64,000 nucleotides of DNA from Bacillota bacterium (GTDB lineage: Bacteria; Bacillota; UBA4882; UBA8346), in the NCBI GenBank assembly GCA_029553165.1, contig JAKPCT010000291.1:1-64000 (forward strand), read 5' to 3'. Positions within the stretch are counted from its first letter, which is position 1; each line of letters begins with the position of its first letter. Position numbers and translations under genes: made by a program. The notes under the pieces were generated by a model. It saw only the letters and a list, made by a program, of their open reading frames with translations, searched no databases and was not told where the DNA came from. Below are positions 26,064-34,950 of the stretch, in pieces.

Positions 26064-28142
26064 ATGCGTATTATCCTTGATGGACTTGATTGTGCCAGTT
26101 GTGCTGCTAAAATTGAAGCAGAACTTCGTAAGCTAAGCGGATTAGAAGAGTTGAATGTTAACTTTGTTACCCGGAGTATTGATATCTCAAAAGAACGCTA
26201 CGGTGAAATCAGTGCGGTCATTGCCAAAATTGAACCTCAGATTAGGCTGATTATCGAAAACGGTGCTCCTCAAGGAAAACCGAAGCAAATTAGCCGCTCC
26301 GACTGGATTTTGGGGCTATCGCTAATAATGTATGGCTTGGGAATTACTTTCCATGGCCGACTGGCCAATCGTTGGCTGGAGAATTTTATTTTTTTGATTC
26401 CCTATATTTTAGTGGGCTATCCGGTTGTTTATAAAGCAGCCCAGAAAGTGTTCCGAAGGGAATTTTTTGATGAGAATTTTTTAATGACACTTGCTACTTT
26501 TGGAGCAATTGCAATTAATCAGCTTGAGGAAGCAGCCGGAGTAATGCTATTTTACGCCGTAGGAATGTATTTGGAAAATAGAGCGGTAACGCGTTCGCGG
26601 GCTTCGATCAATGCTTTGCTGGATTTAAAGCCGGAATATGCCAACCTGCAGCTTGATGGGCGCATAGAAGTGGTTAAGCCGGAAACAGTAAGCGTTGGGC
26701 AGACGATTGTCATTAAACCGGGAGAGAAGATCCCGTTAGATGGAGAAGTGATTGAAGGGACCTCTTTTGTCAATACGGCGGCATTGACTGGTGAATCGGT
26801 TCCGCAAAGAGTCTCCGTTGGTAAAGAAGTATTGGCGGGGATGATCAATGGCGAGGGATTATTGATGGTTAAGGTTAACCGCAGTTATGAGAATTCTTCA
26901 TTGGCGCGGATCTTTCATTTAATTGAAACCGCCGGCGAACGTAAAGCGCAAGTGGAACAGTTTATTACCAGATTTGCGACTTATTATACTCCGGTAGTAG
27001 TAATTATTGCTGCTTTAATCGCGATTATTCCGCCGATGGTGTTCAAAGGGACAGGATGGTCTGAATGGTTGTACCGGGCATTGGTGTTGTTGGTGATCTC
27101 CTGTCCGTGCGCTTTGGTGGTATCAATACCACTGGGGTATTTTGGAGGGATTGGTGGCGCTTCACGTCAGGGAATCTTAGTCAAAGGTGCTAATTTTCTT
27201 GATGCATTGGCGAAAATCCATACAGTAGTCTTTGATAAAACCGGAACATTAACCAAAGGGGTCTTTGCAGTCAGCGAAGTTGTAGTAAATGAAGGCTTTT
27301 CTAAGGAGCAGTTGATTGAGGCAGCAGCAATTGCCGAAGCATTCTCCAATCATCCGTTGGCTGTGCCGATCCGGAATTTGTATTCAGAAGAATTAGCGTT
27401 GGACCGGATCACCAACTATCAGGAGATTCCGGCACATGGAGTGATTGTTGACTATGACGGTCAGAAGATCATTGCTGGAAATCGACGGTTGCTGGAACAG
27501 GAAGCGATCGGTTGCAATGAACCTGTAGCTGTTGGGACAGTAGTCCATGTTGCGGTCGACCGGACCTATCTGGGATATATCATTATCGCCGATCAGGTCC
27601 GCAGTGAAGCCCGTGACACAATCAAAGCATTGCAGCAATTAGGAGTAAAGACGATCGCCATGCTTACCGGGGATAGCCAGAAGGTAGCCGCTCAAACCGC
27701 CAGCCAATTAGAGATTGCTCACTATTATTCACAGCTATTACCTGAAGATAAAGTTAATCGGGTGGAAGAGCTGTTGGCCAAGATACCGCAACCCAAGAAA
27801 CAGAAGCTGGCATTTGTGGGTGATGGCATTAATGATGCTCCGGTAATTGTCCGGTCGGATATCGGAATTGCGATGGGCGGTCTTGGAAGTGATGCAGCGA
27901 TTGAAGCTGCTGATGTGGTGATCATGGATGATCAACTTTCAAAACTGGTAACCGGAGTGAAGATAGCTAAACAGACTGATCGAATTATCAAACAGAATAT
28001 TATTATGGCTTTAGTGATAAAAGCAGGATTTATCTTTTTAGGTGCTTTTGGTGTGGCTACTATTTGGGAAGCGATCTTTGCCGATGTTGGGGTAACATTA
28101 TTGGCAGTATTTAATGCAATGCGAACCATGAGGATCAAATAA
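26064..28142 (+). CDS. cadA: Heavy-metal P1B-type ATPase, CadA/ZntA type
   Basis: A 692-residue membrane pump that exports Cd(II), Zn(II) or Pb(II). The N-terminal HMA domain keeps its metal-binding Cys pair in GLDCASCA. The membrane metal site is SCPCALVVS, the SPC motif of P1B-2 pumps. The phosphorylated Asp is in DKTGTLT, the His-Pro pair in NHPLAVP, and the hinge in GDGINDAP. Length and order match CadA. The ATG follows GAAGGGGA. It is the second gene after cadC; no terminator is clear before the convergent apbE. Confidence 0.94.
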   Translation: MRIILDGLDCASCAAKIEAELRKLSGLEELNVNFVTRSIDISKERYGEISAVIAKIEPQIRLIIENGAPQGKPKQISRSDWILGLSLIMYGLGITFHGRLANRWLENFIFLIPYILVGYPVVYKAAQKVFRREFFDENFLMTLATFGAIAINQLEEAAGVMLFYAVGMYLENRAVTRSRASINALLDLKPEYANLQLDGRIEVVKPETVSVGQTIVIKPGEKIPLDGEVIEGTSFVNTAALTGESVPQRVSVGKEVLAGMINGEGLLMVKVNRSYENSSLARIFHLIETAGERKAQVEQFITRFATYYTPVVVIIAALIAIIPPMVFKGTGWSEWLYRALVLLVISCPCALVVSIPLGYFGGIGGASRQGILVKGANFLDALAKIHTVVFDKTGTLTKGVFAVSEVVVNEGFSKEQLIEAAAIAEAFSNHPLAVPIRNLYSEELALDRITNYQEIPAHGVIVDYDGQKIIAGNRRLLEQEAIGCNEPVAVGTVVHVAVDRTYLGYIIIADQVRSEARDTIKALQQLGVKTIAMLTGDSQKVAAQTASQLEIAHYYSQLLPEDKVNRVEELLAKIPQPKKQKLAFVGDGINDAPVIVRSDIGIAMGGLGSDAAIEAADVVIMDDQLSKLVTGVKIAKQTDRIIKQNIIMALVIKAGFIFLGAFGVATIWEAIFADVGVTLLAVFNAMRTMRIK

Positions 28143-28225
28143 AGCAAAGGCAGGATGATTTTAAACGTGTTAATAGTTTAAGAGATTGATGAAGAAGAAT
28201 TAAGAATTAAAACAATAAAGCAAAG

Positions 28226-29239
28226 CTAGTTTGAGGCTTGAAATGTGGTTTCGTTTAGATTTACCAACTGCTCCTGCGAATCGTAGAAGATTACCTGATA
28301 TTGTGGGTTATCCTTAAGAAAAGAGCGGATTTTAGCTGGAGGCAGTAAGAATAATGCCGTTGATAACAGATCGGCTTCAGTAGCATTAGGAGCCGTAACT
28401 GTTAACAGGATTTTGTCATGGACAGGGTAACCAGTTTGGGGATTGATTAAATGCGAATAACGGGTTTCAGCTTCAATAAAATAGTTTTGAGTGTCCGCTG
28501 AAGTTCCCAGCGCACGATCATTTGGTAAATTTATTGTTCCCAGTAATGTCTCGGAATTACGGGGATGACCAATTCCGATCGTCCATTGGGAGGTTGCGTT
28601 TTTGTTTCCGATTACCCTGATGCTGCTGGTGCCGCCGTTAATCAGTGCTGATTCGATACCATGTTTTTTTAAGATGTCGTAAGCACGGTCGATTGCATAA
28701 CCTTTAGCAATACCGCCAAAGTCTAACTTCATCCCGGGTTGAGTCAGGAAGACGGTCTGCTGTTTTGGGTCAAATTCAACCAAATTGAAGTTTACCAGTG
28801 ATAATGTGGTATTGATCGCTTGCTTTGAAGGCAGTCGGGGATTCTGTTCGGCTGAAAAACCCCATAATTGGATTAACGGAGCGATTGTTGGATCAAATAC
28901 TTGATCGAGTTTAGGATAAAACGCTTTAACCACGTTTAAAATTTCAATGATTGCCGGATCAACCTTAACCTTACTGATACCGGCTTGATTATTTATCTCT
29001 GTCAGTTGGGAATTATCATTGAGAGTAGTTAAAGCTTCAATCCTTTTGATTTCATCAAAAGCAGCCCCGATTGCTTTTTCGGCATTTTTTCCGGTGGCGG
29101 TTATCTCAAAGGCTGTACCCATGGCAAATAAGGTTTTGGTAAGGGTTTGATTTTGTTTGGTATTTAGCCAGAAAACGGTTCCTGACAATATTAGTAGCAC
29201 AAATAAAGAATAAGTAAGCTTTTTATCTCGAAACATCAC
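28226..29239 (-). CDS. apbE: FAD:protein FMN transferase (ApbE)
   Basis: A 337-residue exported enzyme that attaches FMN covalently to Thr residues of partner flavoproteins. An N-terminal TM/signal segment (about 8-26) is followed by MGTAFEITATG, DFGGIAKGYAIDRAYD, SALINGGTSSIRVIG and YSHLINPQTGYPV, all typical of ApbE. No Rnf, Nqr or other FMN-carrying protein is in the window, so the target is elsewhere. It lies about 110 bases downstream of the second DUF421-DUF4363 pair on the same strand; a shared transcript is possible but not shown. Confidence 0.93.
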   Translation of the reverse strand: MMFRDKKLTYSLFVLLILSGTVFWLNTKQNQTLTKTLFAMGTAFEITATGKNAEKAIGAAFDEIKRIEALTTLNDNSQLTEINNQAGISKVKVDPAIIEILNVVKAFYPKLDQVFDPTIAPLIQLWGFSAEQNPRLPSKQAINTTLSLVNFNLVEFDPKQQTVFLTQPGMKLDFGGIAKGYAIDRAYDILKKHGIESALINGGTSSIRVIGNKNATSQWTIGIGHPRNSETLLGTINLPNDRALGTSADTQNYFIEAETRYSHLINPQTGYPVHDKILLTVTAPNATEADLLSTALFLLPPAKIRSFLKDNPQYQVIFYDSQEQLVNLNETTFQASN

Positions 29240-29351
29240 TGATTCTCCTGAAAGAGTAACAGATTTGAGAATAATTCAACTCTTAAAAGAATATTGTAGA
29301 CCGATTGCCGGAAAAGAGCAAGCTTTAATCTTAAAGTCAGGAACAATAAAG

Positions 29352-29732
29352 TTAAAAAATATTTGTTGAATTCAGTCGTTCTCTTTCAGGAACGTGATTG
29401 AGGAAGTGGGAAATGATTCCCAGTTCAATCTGGGCTTCAATCTTACCTTGGTAATTGACTGCTTTGGTTAATTTTGAGAGTGATTCTTCGATGAAATCGA
29501 TCTCCCGGTGATTGGTTAAGATATACCAGACTTTTTTCTCCTGCTGCCACTGTTGCTTGAACTGATTCAGCTGCGATTTGGCCTGTGACCAGTTTTCCCG
29601 ATTGATATCGAGTTCAACATTCTTTAAATAAGGGAGCAGTCTTTGGCTGCTGTGATCGAAGTATTTTTCAGTACTGATTCCGAAAAAAACAGTCAATGCC
29701 AAAATGACTACAGAGATTAACCAGATTTTCAT
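29352..29732 (-). CDS. DUF4363-family exported protein, copy 2
   Basis: A 126-residue protein with a hydrophobic N-terminal segment (about 3-18) but no lipobox Cys, unlike copy 1. The helical part shows DINRENWSQAKSQLNQFKQQW and REIDFIEESLSKLTKAV, which match copy 1 (NIRDADWSAAKQNL, VNDIEADFIKLKANL) in order and spacing. AAGGAG lies seven bases before the ATG. It starts 11 bases after the stop of the DUF421 partner. It is probably anchored by its uncleaved N-terminal helix. Function unknown. Confidence 0.78.
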   Translation of the reverse strand: MKIWLISVVILALTVFFGISTEKYFDHSSQRLLPYLKNVELDINRENWSQAKSQLNQFKQQWQQEKKVWYILTNHREIDFIEESLSKLTKAVNYQGKIEAQIELGIISHFLNHVPERERLNSTNIF

Positions 29733-29743
29733 CGTTAAACTCC

Positions 29744-30430
29744 TTATTGCTTTGGTGACTGGGGTTTTGGCTGAATATACAAGGTGCCACTGGGATCAAG
29801 GCTGGCTAAAAAGACATCTTTCCAATGGGCGATCCCGCCTTTTTGAAGTTCTTGGAGCAACCATGTTTCATCCAGATTGACTTTGGCCAGGTTCTGCCGT
29901 TCCAGGATTCCGTCGGCGACTAAAATGGTTGGAAGCCCTTCGTAGCCGGTAGACAGCTTTAAATCATCAGGAGTAACCGGCCGTTTATTGGACTTAGGGA
30001 TTACCGAAAGATCACCGCTGGTCTCTAAAATAGCAAAAGCGATATCGTTAATGTTAGCATAACCTTTTGAACGAATCTTCTCTAATAAATCATCAATTGT
30101 CAACCGTAACCGGGTGAGTTCGGTAACATTTAAAGTGCCATTTTCGATGATGATATTGGGTTTGCCATCAACGATCTGGCGAAAGAGATTGCTTTTTAAA
30201 GCCAGGATCGAGAATGTCGCCTGGATAAATAATAGGGTAAATATCGGAATAATACCATTTATGAGCGGTATTTCAGTATCTTGCATTGGAATGGCTGCCA
30301 GTTCAGAGATCATGATTGTTACAACTAATTCATAGGGTTGTAATTGTCCGATTTGACGTTTTCCCATCATCCGGATTACGATTACCACCAATAAATATAA
30401 AATAATTGTCCTGACAGGCAAGATTAGCAT
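29744..30430 (-). CDS. DUF421 (YetF-like) membrane protein, copy 2
   Basis: About 229 residues with the same layout as the copy at 5.9 kb: hydrophobic helices in the first 85 residues with IRMMGKRQIGQLQPYELVVTI, then the soluble domain with IIIENGTLN, LTIDDLLEKIRSKGY and YEGLPTILVADG. The ATG at 30430 is preferred because GGGTGAT stands before it; a GTG at 30442 is the alternative. The order DUF421 then DUF4363 is the same as in copy 1, so the pair was duplicated or acquired as a unit. Function unknown. Confidence 0.83.
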   Translation of the reverse strand: MLILPVRTIILYLLVVIVIRMMGKRQIGQLQPYELVVTIMISELAAIPMQDTEIPLINGIIPIFTLLFIQATFSILALKSNLFRQIVDGKPNIIIENGTLNVTELTRLRLTIDDLLEKIRSKGYANINDIAFAILETSGDLSVIPKSNKRPVTPDDLKLSTGYEGLPTILVADGILERQNLAKVNLDETWLLQELQKGGIAHWKDVFLASLDPSGTLYIQPKPQSPKQ

Positions 30431-30693
30431 GGATTTTATCACCCAACTCAGTTTGCGCTAAGCTAAAATGGTATATTCGGGTACATTCAAAAAACACAGA
30501 CTTAATTTTTGGTAACTAAAATCAGTAATTTACGTTATAATTTTTAGGCGAAAATTAAACAGATAAAAAATTCCAATTAGTTTATACAGGAATTATAATG
30601 AAAAGTTAGAAGTATATGTTTAAGAATAATCATTAACCTGTTGATGGAAATTCCGGATGGAACAACTAAGTCGTAAAAAGGATGTGGAATAGA

Positions 30694-31506
30694 ATGAAGA
30701 TTATGTTCAGGTTGAGTTATTGGGTTTTATGTATAATTTTATTGTCGACTTCTGTTTTTGCAAAAACAGTTGTTGGAGAGATTAAAACCGGTGAGTATGA
30801 GGTTAATCCGGTTCATAGTTATAATCCTTTCCCGTACAAAACGGCTCAGGAATATTTTGATAATCTCCAAAAAGTAGATTTGCAATTGGGAAATGAAGAA
30901 TCCTTTCGTGATCTGCCAAAGTTGGGAATGAAGAAACCCTATACCGGTTATATCACATTGGGTGATAAACCGCAAAAGTTTGGCGTGATCGTTGATATTT
31001 ACGGTCAAGAAAAGCGTTTGTACATAGATACTGATGGTGATGGCAGTTTTGCCGGCGAACCGATGGTAGTACTACTTAATGAATGGCAGGGGATGCAAGT
31101 ATACTGGGTGGTTGCTCCGGAACCAATTCAGTTAAAGGTAACTTATGATTCGGCGGGGGGAAAGACTTTTCCAATCCAGATCTCCGTTTCCGGTTTGTTG
31201 AATCCAACCGGGGTAGTTATTAAGGAGAAACCATATTTACGGATCAATGTGCGGACATGGTTTTTGGTAAAGATTAATGAAGCCGGTTATGAAAAGTATG
31301 GAGCTATTGTTGATTTTAATAATAATGGTCGGTTTAACGATCCCCAAGACCGGTTCTTTTTAGATTATAATAACAATCGCTTTTTCAATCCAAATGAAGC
31401 TATTATAATCAAAAAAGGAGTTAACCTTAAAAGCGGAAAGAGCAAAACGACATTAGATTGGCAGGCATATCCGGAAAAAGTGATTGTAGGAGGGGATAAA
31501 CGTTGA
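30694..31506 (+). CDS. Secreted protein with EF-hand-like calcium motifs
   Basis: About 270 residues with a signal peptide ending near SVFAKT. The body holds three Asp/Asn-rich loops like EF-hand or dockerin calcium sites: DTDGDGSFAGEP, DFNNNGRFNDPQD and DYNNNRFFNPNE. No enzyme family is recognised. The chosen ATG at 30694 leaves AAGGA about eleven bases upstream; the ATG at 30682 would touch it. Its end overlaps the start of the first M16 peptidase by 4 bases, so these genes are translationally coupled. It may be a partner, inhibitor or substrate of the peptidase pair; this is inference. Confidence 0.72.
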   Translation: MKIMFRLSYWVLCIILLSTSVFAKTVVGEIKTGEYEVNPVHSYNPFPYKTAQEYFDNLQKVDLQLGNEESFRDLPKLGMKKPYTGYITLGDKPQKFGVIVDIYGQEKRLYIDTDGDGSFAGEPMVVLLNEWQGMQVYWVVAPEPIQLKVTYDSAGGKTFPIQISVSGLLNPTGVVIKEKPYLRINVRTWFLVKINEAGYEKYGAIVDFNNNGRFNDPQDRFFLDYNNNRFFNPNEAIIIKKGVNLKSGKSKTTLDWQAYPEKVIVGGDKR

Positions 31507-32837
31507 TTAAGATTTTACATAATGGTCCACGAAGAATTACGACATTCGGACGCGGCTTAATTTGGATATTGTTATTGGTTTTTGTGCTGTTAGGGAGTGT
31601 AGTGTCGGCTGCGCCACGCAAAGGTAAAGGATTATTTGAGAAAAAAGTGCTCGAAAACGGCATTACTGTACTTTATAAAACCATGAAGGACCAACCGAAA
31701 ATTTCAATGTACGCAGTGATTCCGATTGGGACCAATTACGAAGAACCCAATAAGAAAGGAATCGCTCATTTACTGGAACATTTAATCTTTCGTGGCCATG
31801 GTGATTATACATTTAAAGATGTCATGGAGGTTACTTCGAGGCAGGGAGGATATTTTAACGGTTTTACCTCGTTTTATACAACTACATATAATTATGTAGT
31901 CCCCAAAGAACAGTTTGAGCAGGCGTTTAAGACTTTTAATGCTTCTTTGTGGGAACCGGCGTTTGAAAGTCATAATGTGGAGATGGAGAAGCAGATCATT
32001 GTCCATGAGTTGGACCTGTCTTATAGCAGTCGTTATCCTTATTATCCGGTAATTCGCTACTTCTATCCGGAGATGTTTCATTCAAAGGAGACATTGGCAG
32101 GCATTTCAGCGTCTGATTTAAAGGCATTTCATCAAAATTATTACCAGCCTCAAAATGTTACTTTCATAATTGCCGGGGATTTTGAGCCCCAGAAAGTTTT
32201 TGATGAACTAGCAAAAGTGAAAAATGGTTTTGGAGCCAAAGAAGTACCTAAAGTAGAAACCAAAATGATCAGTCTGCCCCGTGGTGAAGTAGTTGAAACC
32301 AGGAATCTCTATCCTTTTAAATATCAGGTCTTAATGGCTTATGAATTGGAAGGATTAACCGCGAAAGAACGAATGGTCCTAAAATTGCTTTCTTTTATTT
32401 ACGGGATGGATTTTAAAGTTGATTATCTCAAGGAACAATACAAGATCTATAATGTTGTTACCCGAACGGTGGGCAATAAAGACTTCTTTGGCATTTATTA
32501 CTTGGAACGTAATAACCCGTTTAGTCCGGAAGAATATGCGAAAGAGAAGCAGAATCTGAAAGATTACTTTGAAGAGTTTAAAAAGATTGATTTCAAGAGA
32601 GCGGTTCAAAATCTGATTGGGTTAATCCTGTTAGAAGAGATATATAGTCAAGCTACTCCGGAAGATGTGGTTGAATACGAGGTGGCGCGTCTGACAAATC
32701 CTGATAATATCAGCGTGGAAGCAATTGATATCCTTAAAAAGCTGACACCAAAAGACTTGGAGAGTGTCATCAATAAGTATTTTCAAGCTGAACCTACTGC
32801 ATGGATCTTGGTTAAAGATCAGGAAGGAGGTAAATAA
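31503..32837 (+). CDS. Exported M16-family zinc peptidase, catalytically competent
   Basis: A 444-residue protein with a hydrophobic export signal (about 17-36). The inverted zinc motif HxxEH is His89-Leu-Leu-Glu92-His93, and the third ligand is Glu169, at the canonical 76-residue spacing, so this half should be active. YYQPQNVTFIIAGDF fits the M16 fold. M16 enzymes degrade or process peptides inside a closed chamber built from two halves. The TTG start overlaps the previous gene and the next gene begins directly after its stop. The N-terminal signal places it outside the membrane. Confidence 0.9.
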   Translation: MIKILHNGPRRITTFGRGLIWILLLVFVLLGSVVSAAPRKGKGLFEKKVLENGITVLYKTMKDQPKISMYAVIPIGTNYEEPNKKGIAHLLEHLIFRGHGDYTFKDVMEVTSRQGGYFNGFTSFYTTTYNYVVPKEQFEQAFKTFNASLWEPAFESHNVEMEKQIIVHELDLSYSSRYPYYPVIRYFYPEMFHSKETLAGISASDLKAFHQNYYQPQNVTFIIAGDFEPQKVFDELAKVKNGFGAKEVPKVETKMISLPRGEVVETRNLYPFKYQVLMAYELEGLTAKERMVLKLLSFIYGMDFKVDYLKEQYKIYNVVTRTVGNKDFFGIYYLERNNPFSPEEYAKEKQNLKDYFEEFKKIDFKRAVQNLIGLILLEEIYSQATPEDVVEYEVARLTNPDNISVEAIDILKKLTPKDLESVINKYFQAEPTAWILVKDQEGGK

Positions 32838-34118
32838 ATGACCAGAAAATTATTGATCTTTGCGTTGATACTTAGTTTAACGATAGTTACATTCCTTCCG
32901 GTCGCTGCTGAAAAAGGGTCAGTGGTTGAACGTACTTCCGTGAGTGGAATGACCATTTTATTGGAGAAAAATGATTCTCAATTAGTTGAGATAGCGTTAT
33001 TGTTGAAGTCCGGCAGTGGCCTTGATCCGGTTGGCAAAAAAGGAACCGCCGAGTTAATGAATAACTTTATCAGAATCAGATTTAGAAATGCTGAAAACAA
33101 GTATGGGCAGATCGCGCTCGAAACCTATCCGGAGTTTACTTTGGTCAGGATCAGGGTTGCGCCGGCAAATTTAAAATTGGCATTGCAGGATATTAAAGAG
33201 TTATTCTCGATTCCGGTATATAGTTATGATATCATTACTGATTTAAAGAAATTGGCAGAATCGGAATTGAAGGCGATACCGTCTATTGTCAAAGCATATT
33301 TTACATTTAATAAAGAGTTTTATGGAGTAGATCATCCATATAATGAATACCTTGATGCCCAGGCCATTTCCAATATTACAGGTTCTGATGTTTATCGCTG
33401 GTATCGTCAGACATATCAACCCAGTAATGCATTGTTGTCAATATCAGGCAATGTTAAATTAGGAATCAAGGACCTGCATAAGTTCTTTGCAAATATGATA
33501 ACGGAATCAGTAGATAAAAGATTATCAATTCAGCCGGCAGTAGTTAAAGCAAATAAATCGGTTACCGATGTAGATCCTAATGGCAGGGTGGTTTCGTTTG
33601 TCATGGGTTTCGCTGCCCCCAGAATCCAAGACCCTGAATATCCCGCTTTTAGAATCATCGCTTATTATCTTGGTGATTATCAGCATTACTTTGAAGAAGT
33701 ACGGGTTAAAGAGGGATTGATGTATGCTGATTCAATTTATTATAACTATATTGAAAAAGCGAAATCACCCAATATTGTTTTTCTTACGACAACCGATCCG
33801 CAGTTAGTAGAGAGGGTGACTGAGAAGACGTTAGAGGTTGTAAACCGACTCATTCAAGAGGGGATCGATGAACAGATTATTAAGCGAATAGTTAATAATA
33901 TTAAGTTGCGGGTAGATTCACGCAAAAAATCCGGACGCGATAAAGCAGTAGTCAATGTCTTAACCCATTATTTGCAGAGTCAGTTAGTTGATGATGAATT
34001 GTTGCTTAAAGAGTTAGAAAAAGTTACTCCTGCTGATATTAAAGCTGCTGCTGGCAAGTATTTTACTAACTACATTAAAGTGGTCTATCAACCAAAAGTT
34101 AAAGCGGAGCATTTTTAG
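32838..34118 (+). CDS. Exported M16-family homologue lacking the zinc motif
   Basis: A 426-residue protein with a signal peptide (about 1-24, ending VAAEKG). It has the M16 fold marks LLKSGSGLDPVGKKGTAEL, YRWYRQTYQPSNALLSISGN and EEVRVKEGLMYADSIYY. Where the HxxEH motif should be it reads GTAELMNNFIRIRF, so no zinc site is formed. This is the usual non-catalytic half of a heterodimeric M16B peptidase. AGGAGG lies at the end of the preceding gene, 7 bases upstream. A strong terminator follows, closing the three-gene operon. Confidence 0.88.
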   Translation: MTRKLLIFALILSLTIVTFLPVAAEKGSVVERTSVSGMTILLEKNDSQLVEIALLLKSGSGLDPVGKKGTAELMNNFIRIRFRNAENKYGQIALETYPEFTLVRIRVAPANLKLALQDIKELFSIPVYSYDIITDLKKLAESELKAIPSIVKAYFTFNKEFYGVDHPYNEYLDAQAISNITGSDVYRWYRQTYQPSNALLSISGNVKLGIKDLHKFFANMITESVDKRLSIQPAVVKANKSVTDVDPNGRVVSFVMGFAAPRIQDPEYPAFRIIAYYLGDYQHYFEEVRVKEGLMYADSIYYNYIEKAKSPNIVFLTTTDPQLVERVTEKTLEVVNRLIQEGIDEQIIKRIVNNIKLRVDSRKKSGRDKAVVNVLTHYLQSQLVDDELLLKELEKVTPADIKAAAGKYFTNYIKVVYQPKVKAEHF

Positions 34119-34140
34119 TTAGAGCGAACTTAACATTGAG

Positions 34141-34176
34141 GAGCTGTGCAAGAGTGATTTTGCGCAGCTCTTTTTG
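34141..34176 (+). terminator. Terminator of the M16 operon
   Basis: GAGCTGTGCAA (34141-34151) pairs with TTGCGCAGCTC (34160-34170) with one G-U, followed by five T. Confidence 0.88.
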
Positions 34177-34260
34177 TTAAGTTGCTGTACAATTATTATC
34201 TGTTATGGTTTTTCTTAATTTAAAACAAAATAATTTTAGCTAAAAAATTAAAAATTAGAG

Positions 34261-34290
34261 TTGACAAATAATAATTAACCATGTTAATAT
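34261..34290 (+). promoter_or_regulatory. Promoter of the marR gene
   Basis: A perfect TTGACA (34261-34266), an 18-base spacer and TAATAT (34285-34290) with a TG one base upstream of the -10 box. The operator-like motif at 34269-34287 fills the spacer. Confidence 0.7.
34269..34287 (+). promoter_or_regulatory. Operator-like motif, copy 1, inside the marR promoter
   Basis: TAATAATTAACCATGTTAA with inner symmetry ATTAAC-CAT-GTTAAT. The same 19 bases with one change recur at 34889 before the rubrerythrin gene. A MarR dimer bound here would block its own promoter. The regulator assignment is inferred. Confidence 0.65.
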
Positions 34291-34330
34291 TTATACAGGT
34301 TGATAATTAACTTATTAGGAGTAAGTTGAC

Positions 34331-34873
34331 TTGGAAAGAGACATTTTGGAAGTTGCCACTAAACTATTTAGTAAGACTTTAATTGCGCGGGTTTACAACC
34401 AGAGCTTGTTGGAGGTTCCGGAAGAAAATCTGTCCCAGGTCCAATTATTATGTTTGCGGTATGTTTATACTCATTCAGAACCGTCGGTGGGTTCAATCGC
34501 TGAGGGGCTGAATATTAGCGCTGCTGCTGCCGCAAAATTAATTGACCGTCTTGTTAAACGGAATTTGCTGATTCGGGAGGAAGATCAAGCAGACCGGAGG
34601 GTCTTAAAGATTAAATTAACCCAAAGAGGGGAACAAATTCTCTCCCGGATCAATGAGTATGAGACCAAATATTTTCAGGCGATCATTGCTAAAATGGCCA
34701 AGGAAGACGCCCAGTCTTTACAAGCAGGGTTAATTGCCTTTTTAAAGGCGGCTTTGATCACTCCGGAACAGATTGATGAAGTTTGTCTCAAATGTGGCTG
34801 GGAACATTTTCTCGATTGCCCGGGAAATCAGCTTTATCACCTGTTAACCGGGAAGAATAAAGAAGAATATTAA
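34331..34873 (+). CDS. MarR-family regulator with a C-terminal Cys cluster
   Basis: A 180-residue regulator. The winged helix shows PSVGSIAEGLNISAAAAAKL, IDRLVKRNLLIREED and DRRVLKIKLTQRG, all MarR-like. After the last dimerisation helix comes an extra tail with Cys152, Cys155 and Cys163 in VCLKCGWEHFLDCPG, plus His159; this pattern could hold iron, zinc or an Fe-S cluster, or form a disulfide. TTG start with AGGAG nine bases before. It stands directly upstream of rubrerythrin, superoxide reductase and ferritin genes and shares an operator motif with them. An oxygen- or iron-responsive role is inferred. Confidence 0.85.
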   Translation: MERDILEVATKLFSKTLIARVYNQSLLEVPEENLSQVQLLCLRYVYTHSEPSVGSIAEGLNISAAAAAKLIDRLVKRNLLIREEDQADRRVLKIKLTQRGEQILSRINEYETKYFQAIIAKMAKEDAQSLQAGLIAFLKAALITPEQIDEVCLKCGWEHFLDCPGNQLYHLLTGKNKEEY

Positions 34874-34888
34874 CCAATATTTTTAACT

Positions 34889-34907
34889 TAATAATTAACC
34901 ATATTAA
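34889..34907 (+). promoter_or_regulatory. Operator-like motif, copy 2, upstream of rubrerythrin
   Basis: TAATAATTAACCATATTAA, 18 of 19 bases identical to the motif at 34269 and 44 bases before the rubrerythrin start. A plausible -10 (TATAAA) lies at 34909-34914 but the -35 is poor. It marks the rubrerythrin operon as a likely target of the MarR protein. Confidence 0.6.
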
Positions 34908-34950
34908 ATATAAATAAGATTAATTAAATCAAAGAAAGGGGTAATTGAAG

